A stretch of 64,000 nt of DNA from Aquabacterium parvum (GTDB taxonomy: Bacteria; Pseudomonadota; Gammaproteobacteria; Burkholderiales; Burkholderiaceae_C), in contig NZ_LFRI01000103.1 of NCBI RefSeq assembly GCF_001447195.1, positions 35,228-99,227 on the forward strand, written 5' to 3'. Positions 45,491 to 54,827 of this stretch are shown here, one piece after another. The position numbers were made by a program, and so were the translations under genes. Below the pieces are notes generated by a model, which saw only the letters and a list, made by a program, of their open reading frames with translations, had not been told where the DNA came from and searched no databases. Positions within the stretch are counted from its first letter, which is position 1; the number at the start of each line of letters is the position of its first letter.

Positions 45491-45728
45491 GCTGGGCCTG
45501 CACGCCCGCGCCTCGGCCAAGCTCACCAAACTGGCCAGCGCCTACCCGTGCAACGTGCACATGAGCCGCAACGACCGCCGCGTCAACGCCAAGAGCATCA
45601 TGGGTGTGATGATGTTGGCCGCCGGCATCGGCACCACGGTCGAGGTCGAGTGCGAAGGCGAACGCGAAGAAGAGGCCCTTCAAGCCCTCGTCAACCTGAT
45701 CAACGACAAGTTCGGCGAAGGCGAGTGA
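45459..45728 (+). CDS. ptsH: HPr phosphocarrier protein
   Basis: The 89-residue phosphocarrier has the two hallmark sites: His15 in KLGLHARASAKL and Ser46 in VNAKSIMGVMML. Length and the C-terminal INDKFGEGE tail are standard. It overlaps the EIIA-Man gene by 32 bases. HPr passes phosphate from EI to EIIA. The gene for EI (ptsI), normally next, is not here; a SphA-family gene follows after 216 bases. Confidence 0.95.
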   Translation: MIKTTVTISNKLGLHARASAKLTKLASAYPCNVHMSRNDRRVNAKSIMGVMMLAAGIGTTVEVECEGEREEEALQALVNLINDKFGEGE

Positions 45729-45944
45729 CCTCGGGGTTTCACTGACCGCTGATCGGGCGGTAAACCCGTGATTTAGGCCCACGGTGTGACAGATTTTGTC
45801 GTCACGCCACCACACTCATGTCCCCGCAGGCGGGCCGTCACGGCACAGTCTGTTGCATCTGGGTCGGCGCTCGTTTCGAATGGCGCCAGTCCTGTTCGGT
45901 CGGTGAAACAAACGGCCGTCGTTTCCAGCATTCAAGGAGTCCCC

Positions 45945-47069
45945 ATGGTCCGCTCTACCCGCCAGTCGGTCTGGCTGTCTGCCGTTTCATTCGCTGTCCT
46001 GGCCTGCGTGGGCCAACAGGCGGTGGCCGCCGAAAACGGCTTGCAGCGTTACTCGCCCGGCATCGGGGGCAGCGACATGACCGCGCCGCTGACGCCAGGG
46101 CTGTATTTCCAGATGCCGCTGGTGCATTACCACGCGCGCAAGCTCAAGGGCGGGGACCACGATCAGGCGACATCTGCCACGCCGGCGGCTGCTCAGACGG
46201 TTCCCGTGCTGGGGCCTGTGCCCGCGATCCCGGGCTTGCGCTCGAAGATCGGCATCAACGCAGACACCTACGCGGCGCTGCCCCGCCTGACCTACCTGAG
46301 CACCACGCGTGTGTTCGGTGCCAACCTGGGCTTCACCGTGATGCTGCCCCTGGTCAAGCGCAAGGCCAGCTTCTCTGCGTCGCCCATTTATGACGGCACC
46401 GTGTTGGCGAACTTTCCGTACTCCGCGCTGCAATCGAATTACACCGCGACCATCAACGGTCGCGTTTCGGCCAGCCAGGACGGCAACGAAACCGGCCTGG
46501 GCGACATGGAACTCTCGCCCGTCTTCCACTGGGAAATCGGTGACAACCAGGCCCTGAACATCGCCCCGACCATCGTGCTGCCCACCGGCAAGTACGACGT
46601 CAAGCAGCGCGTGAACCCTGGTTACGGCAAGTTCTACACCTTCCGCCCCTCCATCCAGTACAGCTACATCGGCGATGGCTGGGACTTCGGCGCCCGCACC
46701 ATCTTCTCGTTCAACACCCGCAACAAGGACAACGGCTACTACTCGGGCAACATGTTCAACGTCGACTGGCAGCTCATGCGCTTTGTCAGCGACGACGTGC
46801 GCGTGGGCCTGCAAGGCTACTTCGTGCGTCAGATCAGCAAGGACACCCAGGACCTGAGCAAGTTCTCCGCCCAGGAGATCGCCGACAAGAACCTGCAAAA
46901 GGAAATCATCAACGGCAACCGCTCCAGCGTCACGGCCGTGGGCCCCGCCGTGGGTTGGGTTGTCAACGGTGGCGAAGCCCTGGTCGAAGGCAAGTTCCTG
47001 CAGGAATTCGGCGCGCGCAACCGCACCGAAGGCTCCGCCTTCTGGTTGTCGATCTCCAAGCCGCTGTGA
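45945..47069 (+). CDS. SphA-family outer-membrane transporter-like protein
   Basis: The 374-residue exported protein has a clear Sec signal (cleavage about residue 29, AVAAENG). The mature part is beta-rich with many aromatic strand ends (LPRLTYLSTTRVFGANLGF, YGKFYTFRPSIQYSYIGDGW, EGSAFWLSISKPL). The C-terminal residue pattern ends in a hydrophobic strand typical of outer-membrane beta-barrels. It fits the SphA/MetA-pathway phenol-degradation family (COG4313). AAGGAG lies seven bases before ATG 45945. The chalcone-isomerase-like gene follows. Substrate: unknown. Confidence 0.83.
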   Translation: MVRSTRQSVWLSAVSFAVLACVGQQAVAAENGLQRYSPGIGGSDMTAPLTPGLYFQMPLVHYHARKLKGGDHDQATSATPAAAQTVPVLGPVPAIPGLRSKIGINADTYAALPRLTYLSTTRVFGANLGFTVMLPLVKRKASFSASPIYDGTVLANFPYSALQSNYTATINGRVSASQDGNETGLGDMELSPVFHWEIGDNQALNIAPTIVLPTGKYDVKQRVNPGYGKFYTFRPSIQYSYIGDGWDFGARTIFSFNTRNKDNGYYSGNMFNVDWQLMRFVSDDVRVGLQGYFVRQISKDTQDLSKFSAQEIADKNLQKEIINGNRSSVTAVGPAVGWVVNGGEALVEGKFLQEFGARNRTEGSAFWLSISKPL

Positions 47070-47109
47070 TCGCGGCCTGAGCGCGCCAACCTGAGCAGGA
47101 GCATTCGTG

Positions 47110-47784
47110 ATGAAGGATCAATCCTTGCGGGCGTTCATCGATGGTTTGCCGACGCCCGACGAGCGGCGTCGCGCCATGTTGATCGCCGCCGCTGCGTCGG
47201 CTCTGCTGCCGTTTGCGGCGCCTGCCCATGCGGCGGTCGAGATCGAAGGCGTTGACCTGCCCGAGACCGTCACGGCCTATGGCAAGAAGCTGATCCTCAA
47301 CGGTGCAGGGGTGCGCAAGCGCGGCTACTTCAAGGCCGACGTCACGGCCCTGTACCTGCCGGAAAAGCGCACCACGGCCGAGGCCATCTACAAGCTCGAT
47401 GGCATCCGCCGCATCCAGCTCAACATCCTGCGCGAGTTCACCTCGTCGACCATCTCGCGCATCTTCCTGTCCGACTTCAAGCAGTCGGCCACCGAAGAAG
47501 AGTTCAAGAAGCTGATCGGCCCCATCGGTCAGATCGGCATGGCGTACTCCAACGTCAAGCGCGTGGTCAAGGGCGACGTGGTCAACCTGGACTGGGTGCC
47601 GGGCATGGGCTGGATGGCCACGCACAACGGCAAGCAGCTGTCCATCGACGGTGGGCAGTCGCTGGCCATCAACGACGAACTGGCCTTCCAGATCTACCTG
47701 CGCATGTACATCGGCCCTGCCGCCCCCGAAGACCTTCGCAACGGCTTGTTGGGGCTCACCAAGCTCAACCGAGTGCCCGACTGA
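47110..47784 (+). CDS. chalcone-isomerase-like exported protein
   Basis: The 224-residue protein has an atypical N-terminus (DQSLRAFIDGLPTPDERRRA) and then a signal-like segment ending AAPAHAAVEI near residue 42. The remainder fits bacterial chalcone isomerase-fold proteins: VEIEGVDLPETVTAYGKKLI, NGAGVRKRGYFKADVTALYL, IRRIQLNILREFTSSTISR. The catalytic residues of plant chalcone isomerases are not assigned here; bacterial homologues have no proven isomerase role. ATG at 47110 follows GTG at 47107. A terminator follows at 47804. Confidence 0.86.
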   Translation: MKDQSLRAFIDGLPTPDERRRAMLIAAAASALLPFAAPAHAAVEIEGVDLPETVTAYGKKLILNGAGVRKRGYFKADVTALYLPEKRTTAEAIYKLDGIRRIQLNILREFTSSTISRIFLSDFKQSATEEEFKKLIGPIGQIGMAYSNVKRVVKGDVVNLDWVPGMGWMATHNGKQLSIDGGQSLAINDELAFQIYLRMYIGPAAPEDLRNGLLGLTKLNRVPD

Positions 47785-47803
47785 GCTGTTGCTGCACCCG
47801 CCC

Positions 47804-47836
47804 AAGCCCCGCCCGCGAGCGGGGTTTGTTCTTTCT
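47804..47836 (+). terminator. rho-independent terminator downstream of the chalcone-isomerase-like gene
   Basis: AAGCCCCGC (47804-47812) pairs with GCGGGGTTT (47819-47827) around a six-base loop, with one G-U pair. It is followed by a T-rich tail GTTCTTTCT. It would end the SphA/CHI transcript and lies just before the convergent M48 gene. Confidence 0.75.
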
Positions 47837-47854
47837 GGCCCGCGTCGCTCGGGC

Positions 47855-49816
47855 TCAATCGCCCTTGTAATGCGCTTCGAGCATCGGTGGCATGGGCGCG
47901 TCGAGCAGGCCCGCCATCAGCCGCAGCGCGTCGGCGGTCTCGTGGCTCATCAGGCCTTGTGGACTGTGGTTCATCGCTTCTTCGACCCAGGCTTTGACCA
48001 GCTGTGGGCGAAGCACCCACGACAGCTCCTGCAGGCCAGCCAGGGCGTGTGCCAGGGCGTCGGCATCGGTGCCAACGGCGGGGTCTTCGGTTTGGCTGGT
48101 CCAGCCGGCGTTCAGCCGGCGGTTGACGGCTTCCAGCCAGGCGCGGTTGGCAGAAGGCAAACCTGACTTGGTTTGCTCCGCAGGGATGAAGCGAGCCAGG
48201 TAAGTCGACATCGTGCGCACGTGGTACAGGTCCGAGGGGCTCAATGAGCTCAGGTCCTGCCCTTGGCCCGTGACAGGGCGCATGAAGGCCTGGCCGCTGC
48301 GCTGGTGCATGCCCATGCGGTGCCTCAGGGCCAGCCACCACAGGCGGTCGCGCGGGCTGACGCGGCCATCGGCGCGAAGCAGGTCGCGCGCCTGCTCGAC
48401 CAGTGCCCTGCGCTGCGGCAGGGGTGACTGCGCGATGCTGGCGGTCAGGCGTTCGAACTCGGTCACGCGCCGCTTGGGCTGAAGCTTGGACACGTCCTGG
48501 AGGATCTGTTCCGGCTGGTGAACGCCTTCGCCCACTTTGCGCCAGAGTTTGACTTCGCGTGGGTTCTCGAGGTTCATCATCAAGGCCAGCACGATCAAGC
48601 GCTCCTCCGTGGGGCCCACGCGGCCTTGCAGCCTTTGCCGGGCCTCGCGGTCGGCTTGTTGGCGCTCCTGCCTGGCCTGTTGTTCCTGGCGCCCCGCCTG
48701 GCTGCTGGCTTGGGCGGTGCTGCCGCCAACGCTGCGGTCGGCTCTGGCCTGGCCTGCACCCATTGGCAGCGTGGCACCAGCCGCCAGCAGAGCACCTGGC
48801 GAGGTCGCGGCGTGCCGCGGCTCCACCGCATCCAGGCGCAGCAGGGGCGCTGGCAAGGGCGCCAACACCGAGCCGCAGATGCGCAGGATGCGCGACTCGA
48901 TTGGGGGGTGCGACGCCAGCCAGCTCACGTGCCCGGACTCCTGCAGCAGCAGCGAAGCGATCATGTCTGACGCCGGGTGGCGCATGCGCCCGGCCAGCAC
49001 CTGCTGGTCGTGCCAGATCTTGCGCAGCACGTTGCCCAGGCCGTCACGCGTGCGGGTGTACTGGATGGCGCAGGCATCGGCCAGGTGCTCGCGCTCGCGC
49101 GAGACGGCCGCTTGCAGCACGCGCCCGGCCAGCCAGCCCATCCAGCCGACGATGGCAAACACCACCCCCAGCAGCCAGGCCAGCGGGTTGACCCGACCGT
49201 CGTCGTCGCTGGCCATGAGGTTGCGACCGTAACCGTGCACCAGCGACAGCCCCCAAACCAGGGCCAACAGCCGCATGGTCAGCGGCAGGTCGTCTTTCTC
49301 GATGTGACCGAACTCGTGCGCCACCAGGCCTTGCAGCTCGGCGCGGGTGAGCCGCTCCAGCGCGCCACGTGTGACGCACAGGGCCAGGTCTTGTGCGCCC
49401 CAGCCGGCCACGAAGGCGTTGATGGCGTCCTCGCGCGGCAGCACGAACACCCGCGGCACAGGCTGCCCGCTGGCGATGGCCATCTCGTCGACCACGTTGA
49501 GCAGGCGGCGGTGCAGGCCATCGCCGTTGTCGCTGACCTCGACGCCGCCCAGCCAGTGCGCCACCCGGACGCCGCCGCCGCTGCGCAGCCGGTCCAGCTC
49601 GACCAGCGCACCGCCAATGACGAAGAACATCACCAGCGCCGTGTTGGTCTCGAAAAACAGCGCCGGAAAGCCATGCGTGAAGGGCATCAGCAAGCGCCAG
49701 CCCAGCGCCAGCACCAGGTTCACGAAACCGGCCAATGACAGCAGCAGCGCGAAAAAGCACAGCAGCAACCAGGCGGTTCGGCGGTGGGATTGAAGCTGGA
49801 ATTGCCGGAACTGCAT
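47855..49816 (-). CDS. M48-family metalloprotease
   Basis: The 653-residue protein has two N-terminal membrane helices (about 14-40 and 54-72), then an HtpX-like M48 domain with zinc motif HEFGH at residues 167-171 and the third-ligand helix REREHLADACAIQYTR. One or two further hydrophobic segments follow around 195-235. A long soluble C-terminal region, Arg/Gln-rich, occupies residues 330-653 and is not part of the protease. LemA lies next on the same strand, a common pairing. It is probably a membrane-protein quality-control protease. Substrates: unknown. Confidence 0.9.
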   Translation of the reverse strand: MQFRQFQLQSHRRTAWLLLCFFALLLSLAGFVNLVLALGWRLLMPFTHGFPALFFETNTALVMFFVIGGALVELDRLRSGGGVRVAHWLGGVEVSDNGDGLHRRLLNVVDEMAIASGQPVPRVFVLPREDAINAFVAGWGAQDLALCVTRGALERLTRAELQGLVAHEFGHIEKDDLPLTMRLLALVWGLSLVHGYGRNLMASDDDGRVNPLAWLLGVVFAIVGWMGWLAGRVLQAAVSREREHLADACAIQYTRTRDGLGNVLRKIWHDQQVLAGRMRHPASDMIASLLLQESGHVSWLASHPPIESRILRICGSVLAPLPAPLLRLDAVEPRHAATSPGALLAAGATLPMGAGQARADRSVGGSTAQASSQAGRQEQQARQERQQADREARQRLQGRVGPTEERLIVLALMMNLENPREVKLWRKVGEGVHQPEQILQDVSKLQPKRRVTEFERLTASIAQSPLPQRRALVEQARDLLRADGRVSPRDRLWWLALRHRMGMHQRSGQAFMRPVTGQGQDLSSLSPSDLYHVRTMSTYLARFIPAEQTKSGLPSANRAWLEAVNRRLNAGWTSQTEDPAVGTDADALAHALAGLQELSWVLRPQLVKAWVEEAMNHSPQGLMSHETADALRLMAGLLDAPMPPMLEAHYKGD

Positions 49817-49857
49817 GGCGTCAAGAACGGGGTGGGCGCAGGGCGGTCAGCCAGGGC

Positions 49858-50451
49858 TCAGAACTGCACGCGAACGGGGTCGCGTTCGACTTGCGACGAG
49901 GTCGAGGCCAGCATGGCGCCTGGCACGAAACCAAAGACGCCGGCCACCGCGTTGGTGGGGAACTGCTGCACGGCGTTGTTGTAGTTCAGGGTGACGTCGT
50001 TGAAGAACTGCCGCGCGAAGGCGACCTTGTTCTCGGTGTGGCGCAGCTCTTCGTTGAGCTCGTTGAGCTGACCGTCGGCCTTGAGTTCCGGGTAGGCCTC
50101 GACCACCGCCTGAAAGCGCGCCAGCGCACCCGCCAGCGAGGACTCGGCCATCGACAGGCTTTGCAGGCGCCCGGCGTCGTTGGGCTTGCTGCGCACCAGG
50201 TCACAGGCGGCCATGGCTTGTGCGCGCGCGGCCGTGACGCGCTCGAGTGTTTCGCGCTCGTGTTCGAGGTACTTGCGGGCCACCTCGACCAGGTTGGGGA
50301 TGAGGTCGTGACGTCGCTTGAGTTGCACGTCGATCATGGCGAAGGCGTTGGCGATTTCATTGCGCAGACGCACCAGGCGGTTGAAAGCGCCCACGCCCCA
50401 CAAAAAGACCAGCACACCGACTGCGATGATCACCAGGCTGCTCACGTTCAC
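49858..50451 (-). CDS. lemA: LemA-family protein
   Basis: The 197-residue protein has one N-terminal transmembrane helix (VSSLVIIAVGVLVFLWGVG). The LemA coiled-coil domain includes NRLVRLRNEIANAFAMIDVQ, KRRHDLIPNLVEVARKYLEH, and FARQFFNDVTLNYNNAVQQF. The start is a GTG at 50451, two bases after the queC stop; the long open frame above is not coding. LemA proteins are usually found with M48 proteases, as here. Biochemical role unknown. Confidence 0.93.
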   Translation of the reverse strand: MNVSSLVIIAVGVLVFLWGVGAFNRLVRLRNEIANAFAMIDVQLKRRHDLIPNLVEVARKYLEHERETLERVTAARAQAMAACDLVRSKPNDAGRLQSLSMAESSLAGALARFQAVVEAYPELKADGQLNELNEELRHTENKVAFARQFFNDVTLNYNNAVQQFPTNAVAGVFGFVPGAMLASTSSQVERDPVRVQF

Positions 50452-50453
50452 GG

Positions 50454-51209
50454 TCAGGTTCCTTCCTTGGTTTGTTCTGGGTGTTGTGTCGTTTGCCAGG
50501 CTTGCCAGCCCGAGCGGCGCAGCTCGCAGGCCGGGCACTGGCCGCAGCCGTGTCCCCAGTCGTGCCGTTGGCTGCGGTCGCCCAGGTAGCAAGTGTGCGT
50601 GTGCTCGACGATGAGCTCGTTGAGTGCGTCGCCACCGAGTTCGTGGCTCAGCGCCCAGGTCTGCGCCTTGGTCAGCCACATCAGCGGGGTTTCGATCACC
50701 ATCGGGCCGTCCAGGCCCAGGCTGATGGCCACTTGCAGCGCCTTGAGCGTGTTGTCGCGGCAGTCGGGGTAGCCCGAGAAGTCGGTCTCGCACATGCCGC
50801 CGACCAGCACCGTGGCGCCACGGCGGTAGGCCAGGGCGGCGGCGAAGGTCAGGAACAGCAGGTTGCGCCCGGGCACGAAGGTGTTGGGCAGCCCGTTGGC
50901 CTGCATCTCGATGGCCCGCGACTCGGTCAGCGCGGTGTCGGAGATCTGGCCCAACAGACCGAGGTCAAGCAGGTGGTCGTCGCCCAGCTTCGCGCCCCAG
51001 TCCGGGAAGCGCTGGCGGATTTCCTCGCGCACGCGCAGGCGGCAGTCAAGCTCGACCTTGTGGCGCTGGCCGTAGTCGAAGCCGATGGTCTCGACGCGGG
51101 CGTAGCGGGCCAAGGCCCAGGCCAGGCAGGCGGTCGAGTCCTGGCCGCCCGAGAACACCACCAGGGCGGTGCGCGGGTCGTGGTGGATGAGGGCGATGTC
51201 GGACAGCAT
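50454..51209 (-). CDS. queC: 7-cyano-7-deazaguanine synthase
   Basis: The 251-residue enzyme makes preQ0 in queuosine biosynthesis. The ATP pyrophosphatase P-loop [20 protein letters not shown] lies at residues 17-36. The zinc-binding end has [20 protein letters not shown] with four cysteines in the last 40 residues. Start at ATG 51209 gives the usual length; the upstream part of the open frame is not conserved. It is followed after two bases by lemA on the same strand. The other queuosine genes are not in the window. Confidence 0.95.
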   Translation of the reverse strand: MLSDIALIHHDPRTALVVFSGGQDSTACLAWALARYARVETIGFDYGQRHKVELDCRLRVREEIRQRFPDWGAKLGDDHLLDLGLLGQISDTALTESRAIEMQANGLPNTFVPGRNLLFLTFAAALAYRRGATVLVGGMCETDFSGYPDCRDNTLKALQVAISLGLDGPMVIETPLMWLTKAQTWALSHELGGDALNELIVEHTHTCYLGDRSQRHDWGHGCGQCPACELRRSGWQAWQTTQHPEQTKEGT

Positions 51210-51352
51210 GGCGGGAGCATAGACGATCACCGCCGGGCCGACGCTGGGCCAGGCGGTGCCGATGCGCCAGCGTCGGGCAGGGGCGTTCGATCTGGGCGAC
51301 AATAGAGGGTTTTCCGACTCTGGATCCACTGGCTTCGACAGGCAACCACACC

Positions 51353-52129
51353 ATGGCCGCGTTCAACCAAGAAACCGTCACCCACGTTCACCACTGGAAC
51401 GACACGCTGTTCAGCTTCAAGACCACGCGCGATCCGGCCCTGCGTTTCGCCAGCGGCCACTTCGTGATGATCGGCCTGGAGGTCAACGGCAAGCCCCTGA
51501 TGCGCGCCTACTCCATCGCCAGTGCCAACTACGAAGAGCACCTGGAGTTCCTGTCGATCAAGGTGCCGGACGGCCCGCTGACCTCGCGCCTGCAGCACCT
51601 GAAGGTCGGCGACAAGATCCTGGTCAGCCGCAAGGCCGTGGGCACGTTGGTGGTCGATGACCTCAAGCCCGCGCCCAACCTGTACCTGTTCGGCACTGGC
51701 ACCGGCCTGGCGCCCTTCATGAGCATCATCCAGGACCCCTACACCTACGAGAAGTTCGACAAGGTGGTGCTGGTCCACGGCGTGCGCACCGTCTCCGAGC
51801 TGGCCTACCACGACTTCATCTCCGAAGAGCTGCCCAACCACGAGCTGCTGGGCGAGCTGGTGCGCGACAAGCTGCTGTACTACCCGCTGGTCACGCGCGA
51901 GGCCTTCCGCAACCAGGGCCGCCTGACCGACCTGATCGTCAATGGCAAGATGGCCGCCGACCTCGGCATGCAGCCCATCAACCCGCACACCGATCGCGCC
52001 ATGATGTGCGGCAGCCCCTCCATGCTGACCGACCTGTGCAAGATCCTCGACGACCGTGGCTTCAAGATCTCGCCGTCGCAGGGCGAGCCCGGCGACTACG
52101 TGATCGAGCGCGCTTTCGTCGAGAAGTGA
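51353..52129 (+). CDS. fpr: ferredoxin-NADP reductase
   Basis: The 258-residue FAD-linked reductase has flavin-binding [20 protein letters not shown] near residue 50. The NADP site is [20 protein letters not shown], and a C-terminal [14 protein letters not shown] ends in a family-typical aromatic/Lys tail. It moves electrons between NADPH and ferredoxin or flavodoxin and is often oxidative-stress related. A GACAAT-type -10 at 51298 is plausible. A strong bidirectional terminator lies about 45 bases past its stop. Confidence 0.95.
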   Translation: MAAFNQETVTHVHHWNDTLFSFKTTRDPALRFASGHFVMIGLEVNGKPLMRAYSIASANYEEHLEFLSIKVPDGPLTSRLQHLKVGDKILVSRKAVGTLVVDDLKPAPNLYLFGTGTGLAPFMSIIQDPYTYEKFDKVVLVHGVRTVSELAYHDFISEELPNHELLGELVRDKLLYYPLVTREAFRNQGRLTDLIVNGKMAADLGMQPINPHTDRAMMCGSPSMLTDLCKILDDRGFKISPSQGEPGDYVIERAFVEK

Positions 52130-52172
52130 TCGCTTGACGTTCAGCGGGGGGCCTGCGTCCCTGGGATGAGCG

Positions 52173-52201
52173 AAAAAGGCAGCCGGTCTGGCTGCCTTTT
52201 T
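52173..52201. terminator. bidirectional rho-independent terminator between fpr and the DUF2061 gene
   Basis: A 12-bp perfect stem, AAAAAGGCAGCC (52173-52184) with GGCTGCCTTTTT (52190-52201), surrounds a five-base loop. A-run and T-run on either side allow it to work on both strands, closing fpr (+) and the DUF2061 gene (-). Confidence 0.92.
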
Positions 52202-52305
52202 GTTTGCCTGGGTGAGGTCGGCAGGGGTTGTTTTTTGGGTGGGGATGCGCACGGTTGAGCAACGTTCAGGGGGCAAGGGGTGCCTGCTCAGGCCGCGTCC
52301 ACCTG

Positions 52306-52536
52306 CTACCTGATCACCCGAGGCGCCATGCTGGGCACCGCCCTGGCGATGCGCTCACGCCAGGCCTGCACGCGTGGGTGGTCCCAGTGCTTGTCGAAGA
52401 AGTAGTGCATCACGGTGTTGACCAGCGGCTCGACGAAGGTGACGACACCGGCCACCGTGACGCTGCCCGTCATGGCATAGGTCACGCTGAAGGCCGTGAT
52501 CACGTGCATCACGCCGAATGTTGCGGTCTTGGCCAT
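52306..52536 (-). CDS. DUF2061 small membrane protein
   Basis: The 76-residue protein fits DUF2061: two hydrophobic segments (VMHVITAFSVTYAMTGSV and AGVVTFVEPLVNTVMHYFF) and the family-typical His/Trp-rich end FDKHWDHPRVQAWRER. The start at 52536 is set by AAGGAG eight bases upstream. A Fur-like palindrome lies about 40 bases further up, so iron or metal control is possible. Function unknown. Confidence 0.85.
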   Translation of the reverse strand: MAKTATFGVMHVITAFSVTYAMTGSVTVAGVVTFVEPLVNTVMHYFFDKHWDHPRVQAWRERIARAVPSMAPRVIR

Positions 52537-52573
52537 GGTGAGCTCCTTTGCTGGGTGAAACGTCGAGATGTTC

Positions 52574-52592
52574 TTGAGAATGGTTCTCATTG
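52574..52592 (-). promoter_or_regulatory. Fur-like inverted repeat upstream of the DUF2061 gene
   Basis: TTGAGAATGGTTCTCATTG contains the inverted repeat TGAGAA-TGG-TTCTCA and resembles a Fur box (AT-rich GATAATGATAAT pattern with G/C changes). It stands 38-56 bases before the start codon, where a repressor could block transcription. Match is partial. Confidence 0.45.
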
Positions 52593-52755
52593 TCTGGGGT
52601 GGGGTGCAAAAGATCCAGGCAATTACTCAAATTGTTCCGATAGGTTTCATCGATGGATGGGGCGTGGAGGCCACAACGCGTGGCGTCCCAGGGCAGCCCC
52701 CCTCGGCGCACCCCGGGCTTTGTTGAATACTCCACGGATTGCCTGGAGCCCGACC

Positions 52756-53985
52756 ATGACCCTGTCTCGCCCGACCTCCCCCGCCTCTCGCCAGCGTGGC
52801 CGCATGGCCTGGATCGCTTCCTGGGCCACGCCCCTGGTGGCCGCTGCGGCCTACCTGCTGTTCTGGCCCATCCCTGTCTCGCCGGTGCCCTGGGAGGCCC
52901 CCAAGGACGCGGGCTACACCGGTGCCCACCAGCCCAACGAGCGACTCAAAGGCCTGCAGCGCATCGCCCTGGGCGAGGGGCAGAGCGGGCCGGAGCACAT
53001 GGTGGCCCACCAGGGCTGGCTCTACACCGGTCTGAGCAATGGCGAGGTCATCCGGGTCGACACCGCCACCACCGGCAAGCGCGAGACGGTGCTCAACACC
53101 GGCGGCCGGCCACTGGGCCTGGATGTGGACGAGCAGGGGCGCCTGCTGATCGCCGACGCCTACAAGGGCCTGTTGCGTGTGAGCGGCCAGGGCGCTCAGG
53201 CAAAGGTTGAGCCCATCCTCACGAAGGTGTCGCACCCCGTGCCCGATGACCCGGTTCGTTATGCCGACGCCGTCAAGGTGGGCCCGGGCGGCACGCTGTG
53301 GCTGACGGACGCCTCGCGGCGCTTCGGGGCCCAGGAAAGCGGCGGCACCTTCGAAGCCAGCGTGCTCGACATCCTCGAGCACAGCTGCACCGGCCGCCTG
53401 ATCGCGCAGGATCCGGCCACCCTGCAGGCCCGCGTGGCCCTGACCGGCCTGTGCTTCCCCAATGGCATTGCCTTCTCGGCCGATGGCAAGCAGATGTTCT
53501 TGTCCGAGACCGCCACCTATCGCGTGCTCGCCATCGACCTGGCCAAGCTCTCGCTGGTGCGCACCTTCGACGGCCACGTCGGCGTGCCCACCATCCAGCA
53601 GGCCATGCAACAAGGCGCCGCCAAGGTGCTGATCGACAACCTGCCCGGCTACCCCGACAACCTCATGCGTGGCGAGGGCGGGCGCATCTGGGTGGGCCTG
53701 ACCAAGCCGCGCAGCCCGGTCATCGATGCCGCAGCCCCGCACCCCATCATGCGCTCCATCACGCTGCGCCTGCCGCGCGCGCTTTGGCCCGTGCCCAAGG
53801 CCTATGGCCACGTGATCGCGTTCGACGACACGGGCCGGATCGTCGTCGACTTGCAGGACGCGACGGGTGCCTACCCCGAGACCACTGCCGTCACCGAGGC
53901 CGATGGCAAGTGGTTCGTGCAGAGCCTGCACGCGCACGACATCGGGTGGATGCCGGCTCAGCCTGGGCCAGCCACTCAGCCCTGA
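52756..53985 (+). CDS. SMP-30/strictosidine synthase-like beta-propeller protein
   Basis: The 409-residue protein has an N-terminal signal/anchor helix (residues 17-38, SWATPLVAAAAYLLFWPIPV). A beta-propeller of the SMP-30/strictosidine-synthase/gluconolactonase type follows: SGPEHMVAHQGWLYTGLSNG, DEQGRLLIADAYKGLLRV, PNGIAFSADGKQMFLSETAT and GEGGRIWVGLTKPRSPVID. Loops carry the expected metal-binding Glu/Asn/Asp positions, but catalysis is not certain. Start at 52756 is the ATG before MTLSRPTSP; longer frames are less likely. It converges with the TSUP gene (10-base overlap of stops). Confidence 0.83.
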   Translation: MTLSRPTSPASRQRGRMAWIASWATPLVAAAAYLLFWPIPVSPVPWEAPKDAGYTGAHQPNERLKGLQRIALGEGQSGPEHMVAHQGWLYTGLSNGEVIRVDTATTGKRETVLNTGGRPLGLDVDEQGRLLIADAYKGLLRVSGQGAQAKVEPILTKVSHPVPDDPVRYADAVKVGPGGTLWLTDASRRFGAQESGGTFEASVLDILEHSCTGRLIAQDPATLQARVALTGLCFPNGIAFSADGKQMFLSETATYRVLAIDLAKLSLVRTFDGHVGVPTIQQAMQQGAAKVLIDNLPGYPDNLMRGEGGRIWVGLTKPRSPVIDAAAPHPIMRSITLRLPRALWPVPKAYGHVIAFDDTGRIVVDLQDATGAYPETTAVTEADGKWFVQSLHAHDIGWMPAQPGPATQP

Positions 53986-54761
53986 AGCAGCCGCCAGGCG
54001 TCCCAGCCGGTCTTGCCGACCAGTGCAGCGACCACGATCAAAAAGACGATGCGCACGAAGCCCGCGCCGTGGCGCAGCGCCAGCTTCGTGCCCACGCTGC
54101 TGCCCAGCACGTTGGCCACGGCCATGGGCAAAGCCAGCGCCCACACCACGTGCCCGGCCGGGATGAACCATGCCAGTGCCGCCACGTTGGTGGCGAAGTT
54201 CAGGCGCTTGGCCGCCGCGCTGGCGTGAAGGAAGTCCCAGCCCAGACAGCGCACCAGCGCGAACACCAAGAAGCTGCCCGTGCCCGGGCCGAACACGCCA
54301 TCGTAAAAGCCGATGAGGCCGCCCAAGCCGGTGGCCGTGAGCGCTTCGGCTCGGGGTGAGAGGTGCGGGGCATGCGCGTGCCCCAGGTCCTTGCGGCACA
54401 AGGTGTAGGCCCACACGGCGGTGAGCACCATGGGCAGCGCCAGCCTGAATCGGTCAGCGGGCACGCGCGTGGCCAGCCAGGCCCCGATGAGCCCGCCCAG
54501 CATCGCCGCCACGATGGCACCCAGCAGCCGCCCAGAAGGCAGCTTCACGCGTTTGGCAAATTGCCAGGCCGACCAGCCTGTGCCCCAGATGGACGCGGCC
54601 TTGTTCGTGCCCAGCAGCGTGGCCGGCACCGCTTGCGGGAACAGCGCGAACAGCGAGGGCACGATGATCAGCCCGCCACCGCCCACGATGGCGTCGACCA
54701 GCCCGGCGCCGGCCGACGCCAGCAGCATCAGGCCGAGGTTCGTGGCATCCAGTTCAAGCAT
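53976..54761 (-). CDS. TSUP-family permease (TauE/SafE-like)
   Basis: The 261-residue protein has about eight membrane helices and two TSUP repeats. The first repeat shows VDAIVGGGGLIIVPSLFALF and NKAASIWGTGWSAWQFAKRV. The second shows GFYDGVFGPGTGSFLVFALV and KRLNFATNVAALAWF. The family exports or takes up small sulfur or organic anions. Start at 54761 matches the family N-terminus. It lies downstream of the proA terminator on the same strand. Substrate unknown. Confidence 0.88.
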   Translation of the reverse strand: MLELDATNLGLMLLASAGAGLVDAIVGGGGLIIVPSLFALFPQAVPATLLGTNKAASIWGTGWSAWQFAKRVKLPSGRLLGAIVAAMLGGLIGAWLATRVPADRFRLALPMVLTAVWAYTLCRKDLGHAHAPHLSPRAEALTATGLGGLIGFYDGVFGPGTGSFLVFALVRCLGWDFLHASAAAKRLNFATNVAALAWFIPAGHVVWALALPMAVANVLGSSVGTKLALRHGAGFVRIVFLIVVAALVGKTGWDAWRLLQG

Positions 54762-54778
54762 GTGGGCGTGCCTGCAAG

Positions 54779-54803
54779 AAAAAGCCCGGCGCCAGGCCGG
54801 GCT
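54779..54803 (-). terminator. rho-independent terminator downstream of proA
   Basis: AGCCCGGC (54783-54790) pairs with GCCGGGCT (54796-54803) around a five-base loop, and the minus-strand T run corresponds to A's at 54779-54783. It lies 25 bases downstream of the proA stop and before the TSUP start. Confidence 0.85.
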
Positions 54804-54827
54804 GTGATGGCCGAGTCACGCCTGCGA

